Source: Actinoplanes utahensis (GTDB lineage: Bacteria > Actinomycetota > Actinomycetes > Mycobacteriales > Micromonosporaceae). Taken from it: a DNA stretch of 64,000 nucleotides. This document shows positions 7,268-14,808 of the stretch, one piece after another. The DNA lies in assembly GCF_016862455.1 (NCBI RefSeq), contig NZ_BOMZ01000086.1, forward strand, positions 56,143 through 120,142, in the 5' to 3' direction. Position 1 is the first letter of the stretch, and every line of letters begins with the position of its first letter. The notes beneath the pieces are model-generated. The model was not told the origin of the DNA. It saw only the letters and a program-made list of their open reading frames with translations, and made no database searches. Made by a program: the position numbers and the translations under genes.

Positions 7268-8320
7268 CTAAAGGGTGGTCGTGACCTTCTTCAGCCCGCG
7301 AGGCGCGTCGGGATCTTCGCCACGTGCCAGCGAGAGGGCGAGCGCCAGCTTCTGCAGTGGCAGGATGTCGAGCAGCGGGGAATACCGCTCGTCGACGGCC
7401 GGGACCGCGAGCCGGGCCGAGGCGCCGGGGATGTCCGCCGCGCCGATCGTGACCACGTCGGCGCGGCGCTCGCCGAGCCGGGTCACCACGTCGCGCATCG
7501 ACCGGCCACCGGGTCCCTCGCCGACGACCGCGAGCACCGGCACGTCCGGGTCGGCCATGGCGAGCGGGCCGTGCAGCAGGTCGGCGCCGGAGAAGGCGAG
7601 CGCGGGCAGGTAGGAGGTCTCCATCAGCTTCAGGGCGGCCTCGCGGGCGGTCGGGTATGCGTACCCCCGGCCGGTGGTGACCAGGCTGGAGGCGAACCGG
7701 TAGCGCTGGGCCAGCTCCTCGGCCGACCGGTCGGCGAGCACCCCGGCGGCCAGCTCCGGCAGCTTCTCCAGGGCGGCCCGCTCGTCGGCGGGGAGGGCGC
7801 CGCCGGCCCGGATGCCCTCGACCAGCATCAGCAGCGCCAGCAGCTCGGCGGTGTAGGTCTTGGTGGCGGCGACGGCACGCTCGTGCCCGGCGGCCACGTC
7901 GATGGACAGCTCGGCGGCCTGCGCGAGCGGCGACGCGGGGTTGTTGGTGATCGCCAGGGTGAGCGCGCCGGTCTCTCGCGCCACGTTGAGCACCCCGGCC
8001 AGGTCGGGCGAGCCGCCGCTCTGGCTGACGCCGACGACGAGCGTGCCGGTGAGGTCGGGGCGGGCGCCGTAGAGGGTGATCGCGCTCGGTGAGGCGCTGG
8101 CGACCGGCAGGCCCAGCCGGATCTCGGCCAGATAGGCCCCGTAGAGCGCGGCGTGGTCGGACGTGCCGCGGCCGACGAAGAGGACGCTGCGCGGCGCCTT
8201 GCCGGCGACCTTCGCGGCGACCTCGGCGATCGCGGCGGACGGGCCGTCCTCCAGCAGCCGCGCGAAACCGGCGGGTTGTTCCGCGATGTCCGCCGACATC
8301 CCCAGGCCTCGCTGTGTCAC
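7268..8320 (-). CDS. Double SIS-domain sugar-phosphate isomerase/deaminase-like protein
   Basis: This 350-aa protein consists of two SIS domains resembling the isomerase half of GlmS and the AgaS/FrlB deglycases. The first has FVGRGTSDHAALYGAYLAE and VGVSQSGGSPDLAGVL, the phosphosugar-binding loops; the second has AREAALKLMETSYLPALAF. It lacks a glutaminase domain, so it probably isomerises, deaminates or deglycates an aminosugar phosphate. The GTG at 8320 is preferred because AAGGGGAG lies 6 nt upstream; an ATG at 8299 is the alternative. It is transcribed with or before pdtaS (gap 15 nt). Confidence 0.85.
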   Translation of the reverse strand: MTQRGLGMSADIAEQPAGFARLLEDGPSAAIAEVAAKVAGKAPRSVLFVGRGTSDHAALYGAYLAEIRLGLPVASASPSAITLYGARPDLTGTLVVGVSQSGGSPDLAGVLNVARETGALTLAITNNPASPLAQAAELSIDVAAGHERAVAATKTYTAELLALLMLVEGIRAGGALPADERAALEKLPELAAGVLADRSAEELAQRYRFASSLVTTGRGYAYPTAREAALKLMETSYLPALAFSGADLLHGPLAMADPDVPVLAVVGEGPGGRSMRDVVTRLGERRADVVTIGAADIPGASARLAVPAVDERYSPLLDILPLQKLALALSLARGEDPDAPRGLKKVTTTL

Positions 8321-8459
8321 GTGATTCTCCCCTTCGTACGTACCATGCTCATTCTGTGCGCAGTCTTGCAAGAAGGCGCTTACTAAGTCAATGTTTCGTG
8401 CATGAACGAGCAAACGTGAGGACTGACAAGACGCGGCGCTTCCCCTAGGGTCTTCAGTC

Positions 8460-9998
8460 GTGGATTCCCCCTCGGCCCGCCGTGATCTCGTGCGCGCACG
8501 CGAAGCCCTCGACAACGGCGCATTCGTGCCGGCCGCCGGACATCTCGCCACCGCCCTGACCCACGCACCCACCCTGCCCGAGATCCACGAGCTGCTCAGC
8601 CGATTGGCGGCCCGGGCCGGTGGCGCTCTGGAGCTCTTCCCCGCCGAACCGCACGCGCCCGCCGGCCGCCTCGCCGCCCGCGCCCACCTGCTCGCCGCCG
8701 CCGGCCGTCCCGAGGAGGCCCTGCCGCTGCTCGCCACGGCCAGCGGGCACGCGCCCGAGCTGGACTGGGCCGGGGTGCCCTGGGTCGGCGACCCGGCGCT
8801 CGGCGCCCGGATCGAGCCGGGGCTGCTCGCGCGTACCGTCATGCGGCTCTGCACCGCGGTCGGCGACCCGGCCCCCGCGGCCACCGTGACACCGCTGCGG
8901 CCCTATCTCACCGTCGTCCGGCACGCCCTCGCGGCGCACGGCGAGCACGGGATGCTGCTCGGTGCCGGCTCGGCGCTGGCGCGCCGGCTCGGCGAGGTCC
9001 GGCTGGCGGTGGAATGGGCCGGCCGGGGCGCCAAGGCGCAGCCGTCCAAGCTGGGCGAGATCTGGCTGGGGTACGCGTTCCGCAGCGCCGGCCGGATGCC
9101 CGAGGCCCTCGCCGCGCTCCGCCGGGCCGTCGCCTACGACCCCGAGGACCTCTCGGTCTACGCCGACGTCGCGGCCACGCTCGCCGACCTGGGCCGGCTC
9201 GACGAGGCGCTGCGCTGGACCGAGCTGGCCCTGGAACGCGACCCGGCCTTCGACTGCGTGGTGCACACCGCGCACCGCCTGCGGTACCGCGCCGACGGCG
9301 ACGTCCGCCACCTGGTCGGCCTCGCCGACTTCCTCCGCGACCACCCGGACGACGCGCACGAGCACACCGACCTCGAGGAGTGCTGCCGCAACACGCCCTG
9401 GCTCGGCGGACTGCCGCCCGGAACGCCGCTGCCGGCCGGCCGCGCCCCGGTCAACGCGGAACCCTCCGCGGACGCCCTGCACCGGTTGCAGCGCGTCGCC
9501 GGCCCGGTCTGGCCGCACCCGCCCGGCGCCTACGACCGGGCGCTCGGCCTGGTCCTGGTCGAACCGTGGGAGCTACTGGCCCTGCTGGCGCACCCGGAGA
9601 CGGCACGGGCCGACCAGCAGAATGGTCTGGAGGTGTGGGCCTGCCTCGGGCTGCTGCACCACGGCGCCGAGGAGCCCTGGCCGGAATCCAGCCGCCGCCG
9701 GCTGCTGCTCGGGCTGCTCGACGGCGAGGTCGACCGGGTGACCCAGGCCGCGTTGTTCGCGCTCGTCACGTACGCCTGGGTGGATCCGGCGGCCCGCGAC
9801 GACATCGCCGCCGTGGTCACCGCGCGGCTCACCGAGACCGCCTCCGGCCCGAACGCCCGCGCGGTCGCCGAACTCGCCCTGGCCGCGCCCGGCCTGGACC
9901 GCCCCACCCGGGAACTGGCCGCGGCCACGATCCGGGTGCCGGCGACGCCACGTCAGCGCGGCCGGGGACGCTCCCTGCTGCGCTGGCGCCGCGACTGA
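8460..9998 (+). CDS. Tetratricopeptide-repeat protein
   Basis: This 512-aa protein has at least three TPR-like helical pairs (for example around residues 190-280, EALAALRRAVAYDPEDLSVY followed by DEALRWTELALERDP) and an all-alpha C-terminal half ending in an Arg-rich tail. No enzyme motif, signal peptide or membrane segment is visible. It probably scaffolds protein-protein contacts in the cytoplasm. It is divergent from the SIS gene with a 139-nt intergenic region and starts at GTG 8460. Function unknown. Confidence 0.8.
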   Translation: MDSPSARRDLVRAREALDNGAFVPAAGHLATALTHAPTLPEIHELLSRLAARAGGALELFPAEPHAPAGRLAARAHLLAAAGRPEEALPLLATASGHAPELDWAGVPWVGDPALGARIEPGLLARTVMRLCTAVGDPAPAATVTPLRPYLTVVRHALAAHGEHGMLLGAGSALARRLGEVRLAVEWAGRGAKAQPSKLGEIWLGYAFRSAGRMPEALAALRRAVAYDPEDLSVYADVAATLADLGRLDEALRWTELALERDPAFDCVVHTAHRLRYRADGDVRHLVGLADFLRDHPDDAHEHTDLEECCRNTPWLGGLPPGTPLPAGRAPVNAEPSADALHRLQRVAGPVWPHPPGAYDRALGLVLVEPWELLALLAHPETARADQQNGLEVWACLGLLHHGAEEPWPESSRRRLLLGLLDGEVDRVTQAALFALVTYAWVDPAARDDIAAVVTARLTETASGPNARAVAELALAAPGLDRPTRELAAATIRVPATPRQRGRGRSLLRWRRD

Positions 9999-10007
9999 CC
10001 CGACCGT

Positions 10008-10046
10008 GTGTGACGTCCGGCCGCGATACGCGCCCGGACGTCACGC
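10008..10046. terminator. Bidirectional hairpin between TPR and biotinyl-protein genes
   Basis: GTGACGTCCGG (10010-10020) is perfectly inverted at 10034-10044 with a 13-nt loop. It lies between two convergent genes (stops at 9998 and 10060). Confidence 0.65.
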
Positions 10047-10059
10047 TCTCGGGTTTCGC

Positions 10060-10278
10060 CTAGCCGTCGATGACCGCGATGAGGTCGCCCTCCTGGACCA
10101 CGTCGCCCTCGCTGACCGCGAGCCGGGAGACGGTGCCGTCGTGTTCGGCGATCACCGGGATCTCCATCTTCATCGACTCGAGGATCACCAGCGTGTCCCC
10201 CTCGGCGACGGTGGCGCCGGGCGCCGTCACGACTTTCCACACGTTGGCCACCATCTCGGCCCGGATCTCGTCCGCCAT
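10060..10278 (-). CDS. 72-aa biotin/lipoyl attachment protein (TB7.3-like)
   Basis: A single biotinyl domain with the acceptor motif ESMKMEIPV (Lys37) flanked by the usual hammerhead strands GDTLVILE and GDLIAVIDG. It aligns from its first residue with the M. tuberculosis biotinylated protein TB7.3, so the ATG at 10278 is preferred over longer in-frame starts. Free-standing domains like this serve as biotin carboxyl carrier subunits, but no carboxylase is encoded nearby. The family gene is also next to the sigH/rshA pair in mycobacteria. Confidence 0.9.
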   Translation of the reverse strand: MADEIRAEMVANVWKVVTAPGATVAEGDTLVILESMKMEIPVIAEHDGTVSRLAVSEGDVVQEGDLIAVIDG

Positions 10279-10413
10279 GGCTTCAGCCACCTCCCTGGTC
10301 ACGGTGCACGGTGACGTCATCAAACCACGGATCGCCTCCGGGTGAGTCCCAGGCCACAGGACGCGACCATTACGATCGGCAGCGAGTTCACGCACCACGA
10401 ACAGGAGTCCGGC

Positions 10414-10488
10414 ATGGCGAAGAAGGCCCGTAAGAAGAAGGCCCGTAAGAAGAGCGGCGCGAACCACGGCAAGCGCCCCAACAGCTGA
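10414..10488 (+). CDS. Ribosomal protein bL37 (24 aa)
   Basis: A 25-codon frame beginning ATG at 10414 with CAGGAG 6-8 nt upstream and ending TGA at 10488. The product starts MAKKARKKKARKK and ends NHGKRPNS. This is the tiny Lys/Arg-rich actinobacterial protein identified in mycobacterial 50S ribosome structures as bL37. Ten of 24 residues are Lys or Arg in the first 13 positions, suited to rRNA binding. It stands alone in its orientation and has its own terminator 9 nt downstream. Confidence 0.9.
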   Translation: MAKKARKKKARKKSGANHGKRPNS

Positions 10489-10496
10489 GAGACGCG

Positions 10497-10525
10497 AAAG
10501 GCCCGGCATCCGCCGGGCCTTTCCC
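10497..10525. terminator. Terminator between bL37 and rsrA
   Basis: AAAGGCCCGG (10497-10506) and CCGGGCCTTT (10513-10522) form a 10-bp perfect stem with a 6-nt loop, with A and T runs on either side. It can terminate bL37 (plus) and the sigR-rsrA operon (minus). Confidence 0.85.
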
Positions 10526-10530
10526 ATCAG

Positions 10531-10800
10531 TCAGGAGAATTCCCTGCTCTCCGCATGTGCGTCGAGCTGGCCGAGCTTGAGACGCAGCCGATCACGCAAC
10601 TCCGACGGGGCGCGCTCGTCCCCGCAGCAGCGGCCGACCAGCGCCTTCACGTCTTTCGCGATGCCGAATTCCTGCAGGCAGTCCGAGCACTCGTCGAGGT
10701 GCTTCTGGATCAGGATCCGGCGCTCCTCGGAGCACTCCAGGTCCAGATAGAGGAAGACCTCGCTGAGGACGGCGGAGCAATCGGTGTCTTCGTGGTGCAT
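10531..10800 (-). CDS. rsrA: Zinc-binding anti-sigma factor of SigR (RsrA/RshA)
   Basis: This 89-aa protein has the ZAS motif H34-X3-C38-X2-C41 (HLDECSDC) plus C8, the zinc ligands of RsrA-type redox-sensing anti-sigma factors. In the family, disulfide formation releases zinc and frees SigR. It follows sigR with a 4-nt gap (sigR stop 10805, ATG 10800), the standard arrangement. Three further Cys residues occur, including CC at 58-59. Confidence 0.92.
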   Translation of the reverse strand: MHHEDTDCSAVLSEVFLYLDLECSEERRILIQKHLDECSDCLQEFGIAKDVKALVGRCCGDERAPSELRDRLRLKLGQLDAHAESREFS

Positions 10801-10804
10801 CCCG

Positions 10805-11407
10805 TCACGCCCCCTGCGGCTCGGACGTGGCGGTGCGGGTGATGCCGCGGTCCGCCGCGTACCCCTCGAGCAGGTTCCGCAGGTTGCGCCGGCCACGGTG
10901 CAGCCGGGACATGACCGTGCCGATGGGCGTACCCATGATGTCGGCGATCTCCTTGTACGAGAAACCCTCGACATCGGCGAGGTAGACGGCGAGCCGGAAG
11001 TCCTCCGGCAGGGACTGCAGCGCTTCCTTGATGTCGCTGTCCGGCAGACGGTCCAGCGCCTCGGTCTCGGCCGACCGCAGGCCCTGCGACGTGTGCGACT
11101 CGCTCGACGCGAGCTGCCAGTCGGTGATCTCCTCGGTCGGCGCCTGCACCGGCTGCCGTTGCTTGCGCCGGTACGAGTTGATGTACGTGTTCGTGAGGAT
11201 CCGGTACAGCCAAGCCTTGAGGTTCGTCCCCTGCTCGAACTGGTGGAACGCGGAGAACGCCTTGAGGAACGTCTCCTGCACCAGGTCCTCGGCATCCGCC
11301 GGGTTACGGGTCATCCGCAGGCCGGCCGCATACAGCTGGTCGACGAACGGCAACGCCTCACGCTCGAAGCGCTCCCGGCGCTCCTCGGTCCGTTCCTTCT
11401 GGGCCAC
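10805..11407 (-). CDS. sigR: Thiol-stress ECF sigma factor SigR/SigH
   Basis: This ECF sigma factor has region 2 (RMTRNPADAEDLVQETFLKA, then LKAWLYRILTNTYINSYRRK) and region 4 (GFSYKEIADIMGTPIGTVMS). It is highly similar to SigR of Streptomyces and SigH of mycobacteria, which direct thioredoxin, mycothiol and protein-quality genes after disulfide stress. The 200-aa form given here begins at GTG 11407 behind GGGGAG. The frame stays open to a second GTG at 11608 with a strong GGAAGGGG ribosome site, giving a 267-aa form, like the N-terminally extended, unstable SigR' of S. coelicolor. A consensus SigR promoter precedes the longer start. Confidence 0.93.
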   Translation of the reverse strand: MAQKERTEERRERFEREALPFVDQLYAAGLRMTRNPADAEDLVQETFLKAFSAFHQFEQGTNLKAWLYRILTNTYINSYRRKQRQPVQAPTEEITDWQLASSESHTSQGLRSAETEALDRLPDSDIKEALQSLPEDFRLAVYLADVEGFSYKEIADIMGTPIGTVMSRLHRGRRNLRNLLEGYAADRGITRTATSEPQGA

Positions 11408-11646
11408 CCTGGACTCTCCCCTCGACCGCCCCGCCGAGGATACGGGTAGTGCCCCTGTTACGCCTTTGAAAACCACGGGTGTGCTCACGCTCACCGTCGG
11501 CTGTACGGGCGCGGCCGTGGCCGTGGGCCATTCCGGGGAGCTCAGGAGACTCCGAACCCGGTTCGCCGCCCGGCCGTCACGCTTGGCGCATTCGGTACCG
11601 GCACGCACTAGAGAACCCCTTCCGCCGACAAGCTTGCAGCCGGGAC

Positions 11647-11673
11647 AACGCCGGCGGCGAGATCGGAATTCCC
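11647..11673 (-). promoter_or_regulatory. SigR-dependent promoter (GGGAAT-N18-GTT)
   Basis: Read on the minus strand, GGGAAT (11673-11668), an 18-nt spacer and GTT (11649-11647) match the published SigR/SigH consensus exactly. Transcripts from it would begin about 30-35 nt upstream of the GTG at 11608 and so encode the extended form. It implies positive autoregulation of sigR-rsrA. Confidence 0.8.
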
Positions 11674-11693
11674 CGGGTGACCTTCAGCCCCTT

Positions 11694-12302
11694 TCAGCGC
11701 GCCCAGGAATGGCGGCGCAGCCACGCCAACGCGATCTCCACGGTGCCCGGCAGGTCCTTTCGCAGGTCGTGCACCGCACCGGGCCGGACCGCCACCTCGA
11801 CCGCGCCACCGGCCGCCGGGACCCCGAACGGATCACGGTCCCCGTTGATCACCAGCGTCGGAACACCGGGCGGCAGTTCGGCGGCCCGGCTCTTCTCCGG
11901 CTTGCCCGGCGGATGCAGCGGGAAGGCGAGCGCGAGGATCCCCGCGGCGCCCAGCGTGGTCGCGGTCCGGCACGCGACGCGCGCCCCGCTGGAGCGACCA
12001 CCGACGATCAACGGCAGTCCGGGTACGCGTAACGCGCCCACCGCCGCGATCCAGGCCTCGTCGAGGTGCCCGGCCGGAGCGGGCGCGCGTCGGCCCGCCA
12101 CCCGGTACGGCTGGGTCACCCGGGCGACGCGCACCCCGGCGGCCACCGCGGCGTCGTGCACCGCCACCAGGTCGGGAGCGTCCACCCCACCCCCGGCGCC
12201 GTGCCCCAGGACGAGCAGGCCGGTGACCGGCCCGGACGGTTCGGTGACGATCGCCGTGGCCACGCCACGCGGCGTTTCGAAGGTGCGGTCGGAACGGGAC
12301 AC
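11694..12302 (-). CDS. Alpha/beta-hydrolase family protein (KANL3/TEX30-like)
   Basis: This 202-aa protein has the oxyanion-type loop LVLGHGAGGG near residue 30 and the nucleophile elbow GGRSSGAR near 100 (a GxSxG variant, G-R-S-S-G). Acid and His positions may be supplied by NGDRDPFG and GAVHDL. This compact group of hydrolase-fold proteins (KANL3/TEX30, dienelactone hydrolase-like) has no clear substrate. It starts at GTG 12302 and is upstream of, and codirectional with, sigR. Confidence 0.8.
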   Translation of the reverse strand: MSRSDRTFETPRGVATAIVTEPSGPVTGLLVLGHGAGGGVDAPDLVAVHDAAVAAGVRVARVTQPYRVAGRRAPAPAGHLDEAWIAAVGALRVPGLPLIVGGRSSGARVACRTATTLGAAGILALAFPLHPPGKPEKSRAAELPPGVPTLVINGDRDPFGVPAAGGAVEVAVRPGAVHDLRKDLPGTVEIALAWLRRHSWAR

Positions 12303-12383
12303 CCGTCCGTTTCTACCAGCGCGCTCTCCCGCGGCGGGCGTGACTGCCCGGGGACACCCGGACGGCCACGCCCGCGCGGTGCG

Positions 12384-12779
12384 TCAGCGGCTCACGGGCG
12401 TCAGTGTGAGCAGACGGCGATCCTCGTCGTCCGGCGAGTCGTCGACCTCGTCGCCGTTGGCCTGGATGCGCTCGCGCCAGGCGACCAGCATGGCCCGTCT
12501 CTCGCGCGGCGTGGTGCCGCCCCAGACGCCGTGGCAGTCACCGACCTGGAGCGCCCAGGCCAGGCATGGCCCTTGCACGTCACAGGTGCCGCAGAGCGCG
12601 ACCGCCCCGCCGGATGGCTCGTTCGGCGCAGGGAAGAACGTCTCCGGATCAACCGTCCGGCAGGCGCCCCGCGTGCGCCAGGCCTCGTCAGTGCTGCGTT
12701 GCGCGATCGCCTCGAGCAGTCGCGGGTCGCGTCGCGCGATAGCCACCTCGTGCGGACGCGGCATGCGTGCTCGTGTCAT
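12384..12779 (-). CDS. WhiB-family iron-sulfur regulator
   Basis: This 131-aa WhiB protein has cluster ligands C40, C63, C66 and C72, the GVWGG turn at 84-88 and a basic segment RERRAMLVAWRERI after it. It differs from whiB1 by a 30-residue N-terminal extension and an acidic C-terminus (DDSPDDEDRR). An extra Cys at 82 lies just before the turn. I cannot place it in a named Wbl subgroup. It is a second WhiB gene within 12 kb. Confidence 0.9.
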   Translation of the reverse strand: MTRARMPRPHEVAIARRDPRLLEAIAQRSTDEAWRTRGACRTVDPETFFPAPNEPSGGAVALCGTCDVQGPCLAWALQVGDCHGVWGGTTPRERRAMLVAWRERIQANGDEVDDSPDDEDRRLLTLTPVSR

Positions 12780-12970
12780 CAGCCCACCTCCCCCGTGGGA
12801 CCGGAACTGCTGTGGCGGCCGGGCCGCACCTTACGGTCCGGCACCACTCCGGCGCTGGTTTCTACCGCACGCTACAAGATCAGAACAAGGGGGTTGTCGA
12901 TCTGTAAGCAAACTTTTCAGTTCAGAATGCCCACATATCCCGACAAAGACTTTTGTTGATCTTAGAGAGT

Positions 12971-13648
12971 TCAAAAAAGCGTAATGTTGCGAGCGGGAGC
13001 AATCAGCTCCGGACCGTTGTTTCGCACATTGCCGACCTCCGGCCCGACCGGACGCACTTCGATGGCTTCCAGATCGTGCTCGGACAGGGGGCGCAGCAGC
13101 CGCTCCGAGTCGCCGCCACCGGCCAGCCAGTCGTCCCACCGGTCCGCCGGCAGGATCAGCGGCATCCGCTCGTGCACCTTCTTCAGGCCGCCCAGCGCCG
13201 CCGTGGTGATCACACTGCACGTCAGCACCGACTCCGGCCCCCACGCCGACCAGACCCCGGCGAACGCCAGCGGCGCCGCATCCGCCGGCGTCATGTAGTA
13301 CGCCTGCTTCTGCTTGCCGTCCTTCACCCACTCGAACCAGCCGTCCGCCGGCACCAGACACCGCCGCTTCGCGAACGACGACGCGAACGACCGCAGCTCC
13401 GCCACCGTCTCCGCCCGCGCGTTGAACATCCGCGAACCGGCCTTCAGATCCTTCGCCCAGTGCGGCACCAGCCCCCACCGCGCGGTGTCCAGCACCCGAC
13501 CCTCGTGCTCCTTCGACATCCGCACCAACGGCACCGGAGCGGTGGGCGCCACATTCCAGCTGGCCCGCAGCGGCTCAGCGACATCCACGGCCTCGAACAG
13601 CCTGCTGAGATCCGCATTGCTCCTGGTGGTCGCATATCGCCCGCACAT
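12971..13648 (-). CDS. SRAP-family abasic-site protein (YedK/HMCES)
   Basis: This 225-aa protein starts MCGRYA, so after Met removal Cys2 is the N-terminal nucleophile that forms a thiazolidine crosslink with abasic sites in single-stranded DNA. The other conserved residues are present: N76 (FNARAET), E106 (DGWFEW) and H159 (VHERMP). The start at 13648 is forced by the need for Cys2, although the frame is open upstream. It protects replication forks at abasic lesions. An SRAP gene also sits upstream of aroA in mycobacteria as I recall. Confidence 0.93.
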   Translation of the reverse strand: MCGRYATTRSNADLSRLFEAVDVAEPLRASWNVAPTAPVPLVRMSKEHEGRVLDTARWGLVPHWAKDLKAGSRMFNARAETVAELRSFASSFAKRRCLVPADGWFEWVKDGKQKQAYYMTPADAAPLAFAGVWSAWGPESVLTCSVITTAALGGLKKVHERMPLILPADRWDDWLAGGGDSERLLRPLSEHDLEAIEVRPVGPEVGNVRNNGPELIAPARNITLF

Positions 13649-13759
13649 GAGCAGCAGGCTACGCCGCATTCGAACACCCGTCCGCCCCACGACACGCCCC
13701 GAAACGCCGCGGCGAACCCGACACCACCGCGGGCTCCCGGCTTCCGGCCCGCTTATCAC

Positions 13760-13897
13760 TTCCGGTCCGCGGCCCGCCTCTCACACCCTTCCGTGGTACG
13801 GGCCACGCAACGTCCCGTGACTCCCCGCAGCCACGGCAGGCGTCCCCTCACGACCGTCCCCCGGTGCCACTCATGCATGCCCCTTCCGCTCACCCCA
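13760..13897 (+). repeat. Dispersed ~138-bp repeat, copy A
   Basis: From TTCCGGTCCGCGG to CGCTCACCCC this segment aligns colinearly and almost gap-free with 63472-63609. About four in five bases match by eye, including GGTACGGGCCAC, CGTCCCGTGACTC, GCAGGCGTCCCCTC, CCGTCCCCCGGTGC and TCATGCATGCCCC. Both copies are noncoding. Confidence 0.8.
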
Positions 13898-14049
13898 CCC
13901 CGGTCACCGGCCAACGGTCACCCCCTGCACCCGAATCGCACCGCACATCACCACCCACCACCACGACCGGCCACATGTGGACACCAGCGGTCCGCATCGA
14001 ACCGCACGTCACCACGGCCAGCCGCCAAGCCGCCGGCAGTCGGCGGCCG

Positions 14050-14139
14050 GCCCGGTCTGCCGCGGTTCTCGATCAGCCAGCCCGGTCTGCAGCGGTTCTC
14101 GGACAGTCGGCCCGGTCTGCAGCGGTTCCCGGACAGCCG
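14050..14139 (+). repeat. Three tandem 30-bp repeats
   Basis: Three units begin GCCCGGTCTGC at 14050, 14080 and 14110 and differ by a few substitutions. They lie in noncoding DNA upstream of aroA. Confidence 0.9.
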
Positions 14140-14467
14140 GCTAAGCAAGATCCACCGGTGACCGGGCCACCTTCGGGCTCGGAGCGAGGATCGTCTGCCA
14201 GCCGGTGGACAACCCGGCACCGGGTTGCTTCCGGCTGGCTCTCAGTGCTGACCAGGCCGGCCAATTCGCCGCCGCCTTGTCGATCGCGGAGATTGCGCTG
14301 TCCGCGCCACCACGCGCTCACCGGATCCAACCCAGCGGACGAGAACCCGCCCGCCCGCGACAGGTTCCACCTTCCACCCCGTACGCGCGAGATCTCGTGA
14401 GTTTCGGGCGAACCGATTCACCACAACCCCACAAGATCGACAACCGGCGGCCAGCAATCGGCCAGCA

Positions 14468-14505
14468 GGGTCACCGCTGTCTCCCGGGCTGAGAGCCAGC
14501 CGGGC
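14468..14505. repeat. Degenerate copy of the GCTGTCTC palindromic family
   Basis: GGTCACCGCTGTCTCCCGGGCTGAGAG resembles the reverse complement of the 63722-63780 element and the arm of the 1757-1805 palindrome. The inverted symmetry is partly lost here. Confidence 0.5.
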
Positions 14506-14619
14506 AAGATCTGCCGCTGCGCGAATAGTCCCGGTGTGGGAGGCGGCGAGTCTGGGAGACGAGGCGGGAAGGCCCGGCCAGGGCAGGAACGACGAAGGAC
14601 GGACGCGCGAGGGGCGGTA

Positions 14620-14691
14620 GACGCGAAGGACCGACCCGCGAGGACCCGAAGACGCGAAGGACCGACCCGCAAGGACCCGAAGACGCGAAGG
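14620..14691 (+). repeat. Tandem 31-bp repeat (2.3 copies)
   Basis: Units starting GACGCGAAGGACCGACCCGC begin at 14620 and 14651, with a partial third at 14682. Only one base differs between the two full copies, indicating a recent duplication. Confidence 0.9.
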
Positions 14692-14808
14692 GGGTGGGGG
14701 GTCATTCCGGTGGGCGGAGGGGGTGGGGTCATTCGGGTGGGGGAAGGGGGGTGGGAAAGTCTCGCGGGGCGGGAATGGGGGGTGGGGATGTCGGCGGGCG
14801 GCGGCAGA

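Larger units (their letters stand above)
13649..14808. other. 1.1-kb noncoding, repeat-rich region between SRAP and aroA
   Basis: No frame here has a supported start, ribosome site or recognisable domain. The stretch holds the dispersed ~138-bp repeat (13760-13897), a 3 x 30-bp tandem repeat (14050-14139), a palindromic-family copy (14468-14505) and a 31-bp tandem repeat (14620-14691). The frame of aroA is open upstream through the 31-bp repeats, but this is not credible coding. Confidence 0.6.

Noticed and set aside
13948..14492. Several 80-180 codon frames across the noncoding region upstream of aroA
   Set aside because: Composition is repeat-derived, no start signals or domains.
14536..14808. 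In-frame extension of aroA upstream to 14536
   Set aside because: It reads through the 31-bp tandem repeat, has no homology to EPSP synthases and leaves about 90 extra residues before PGSKS.
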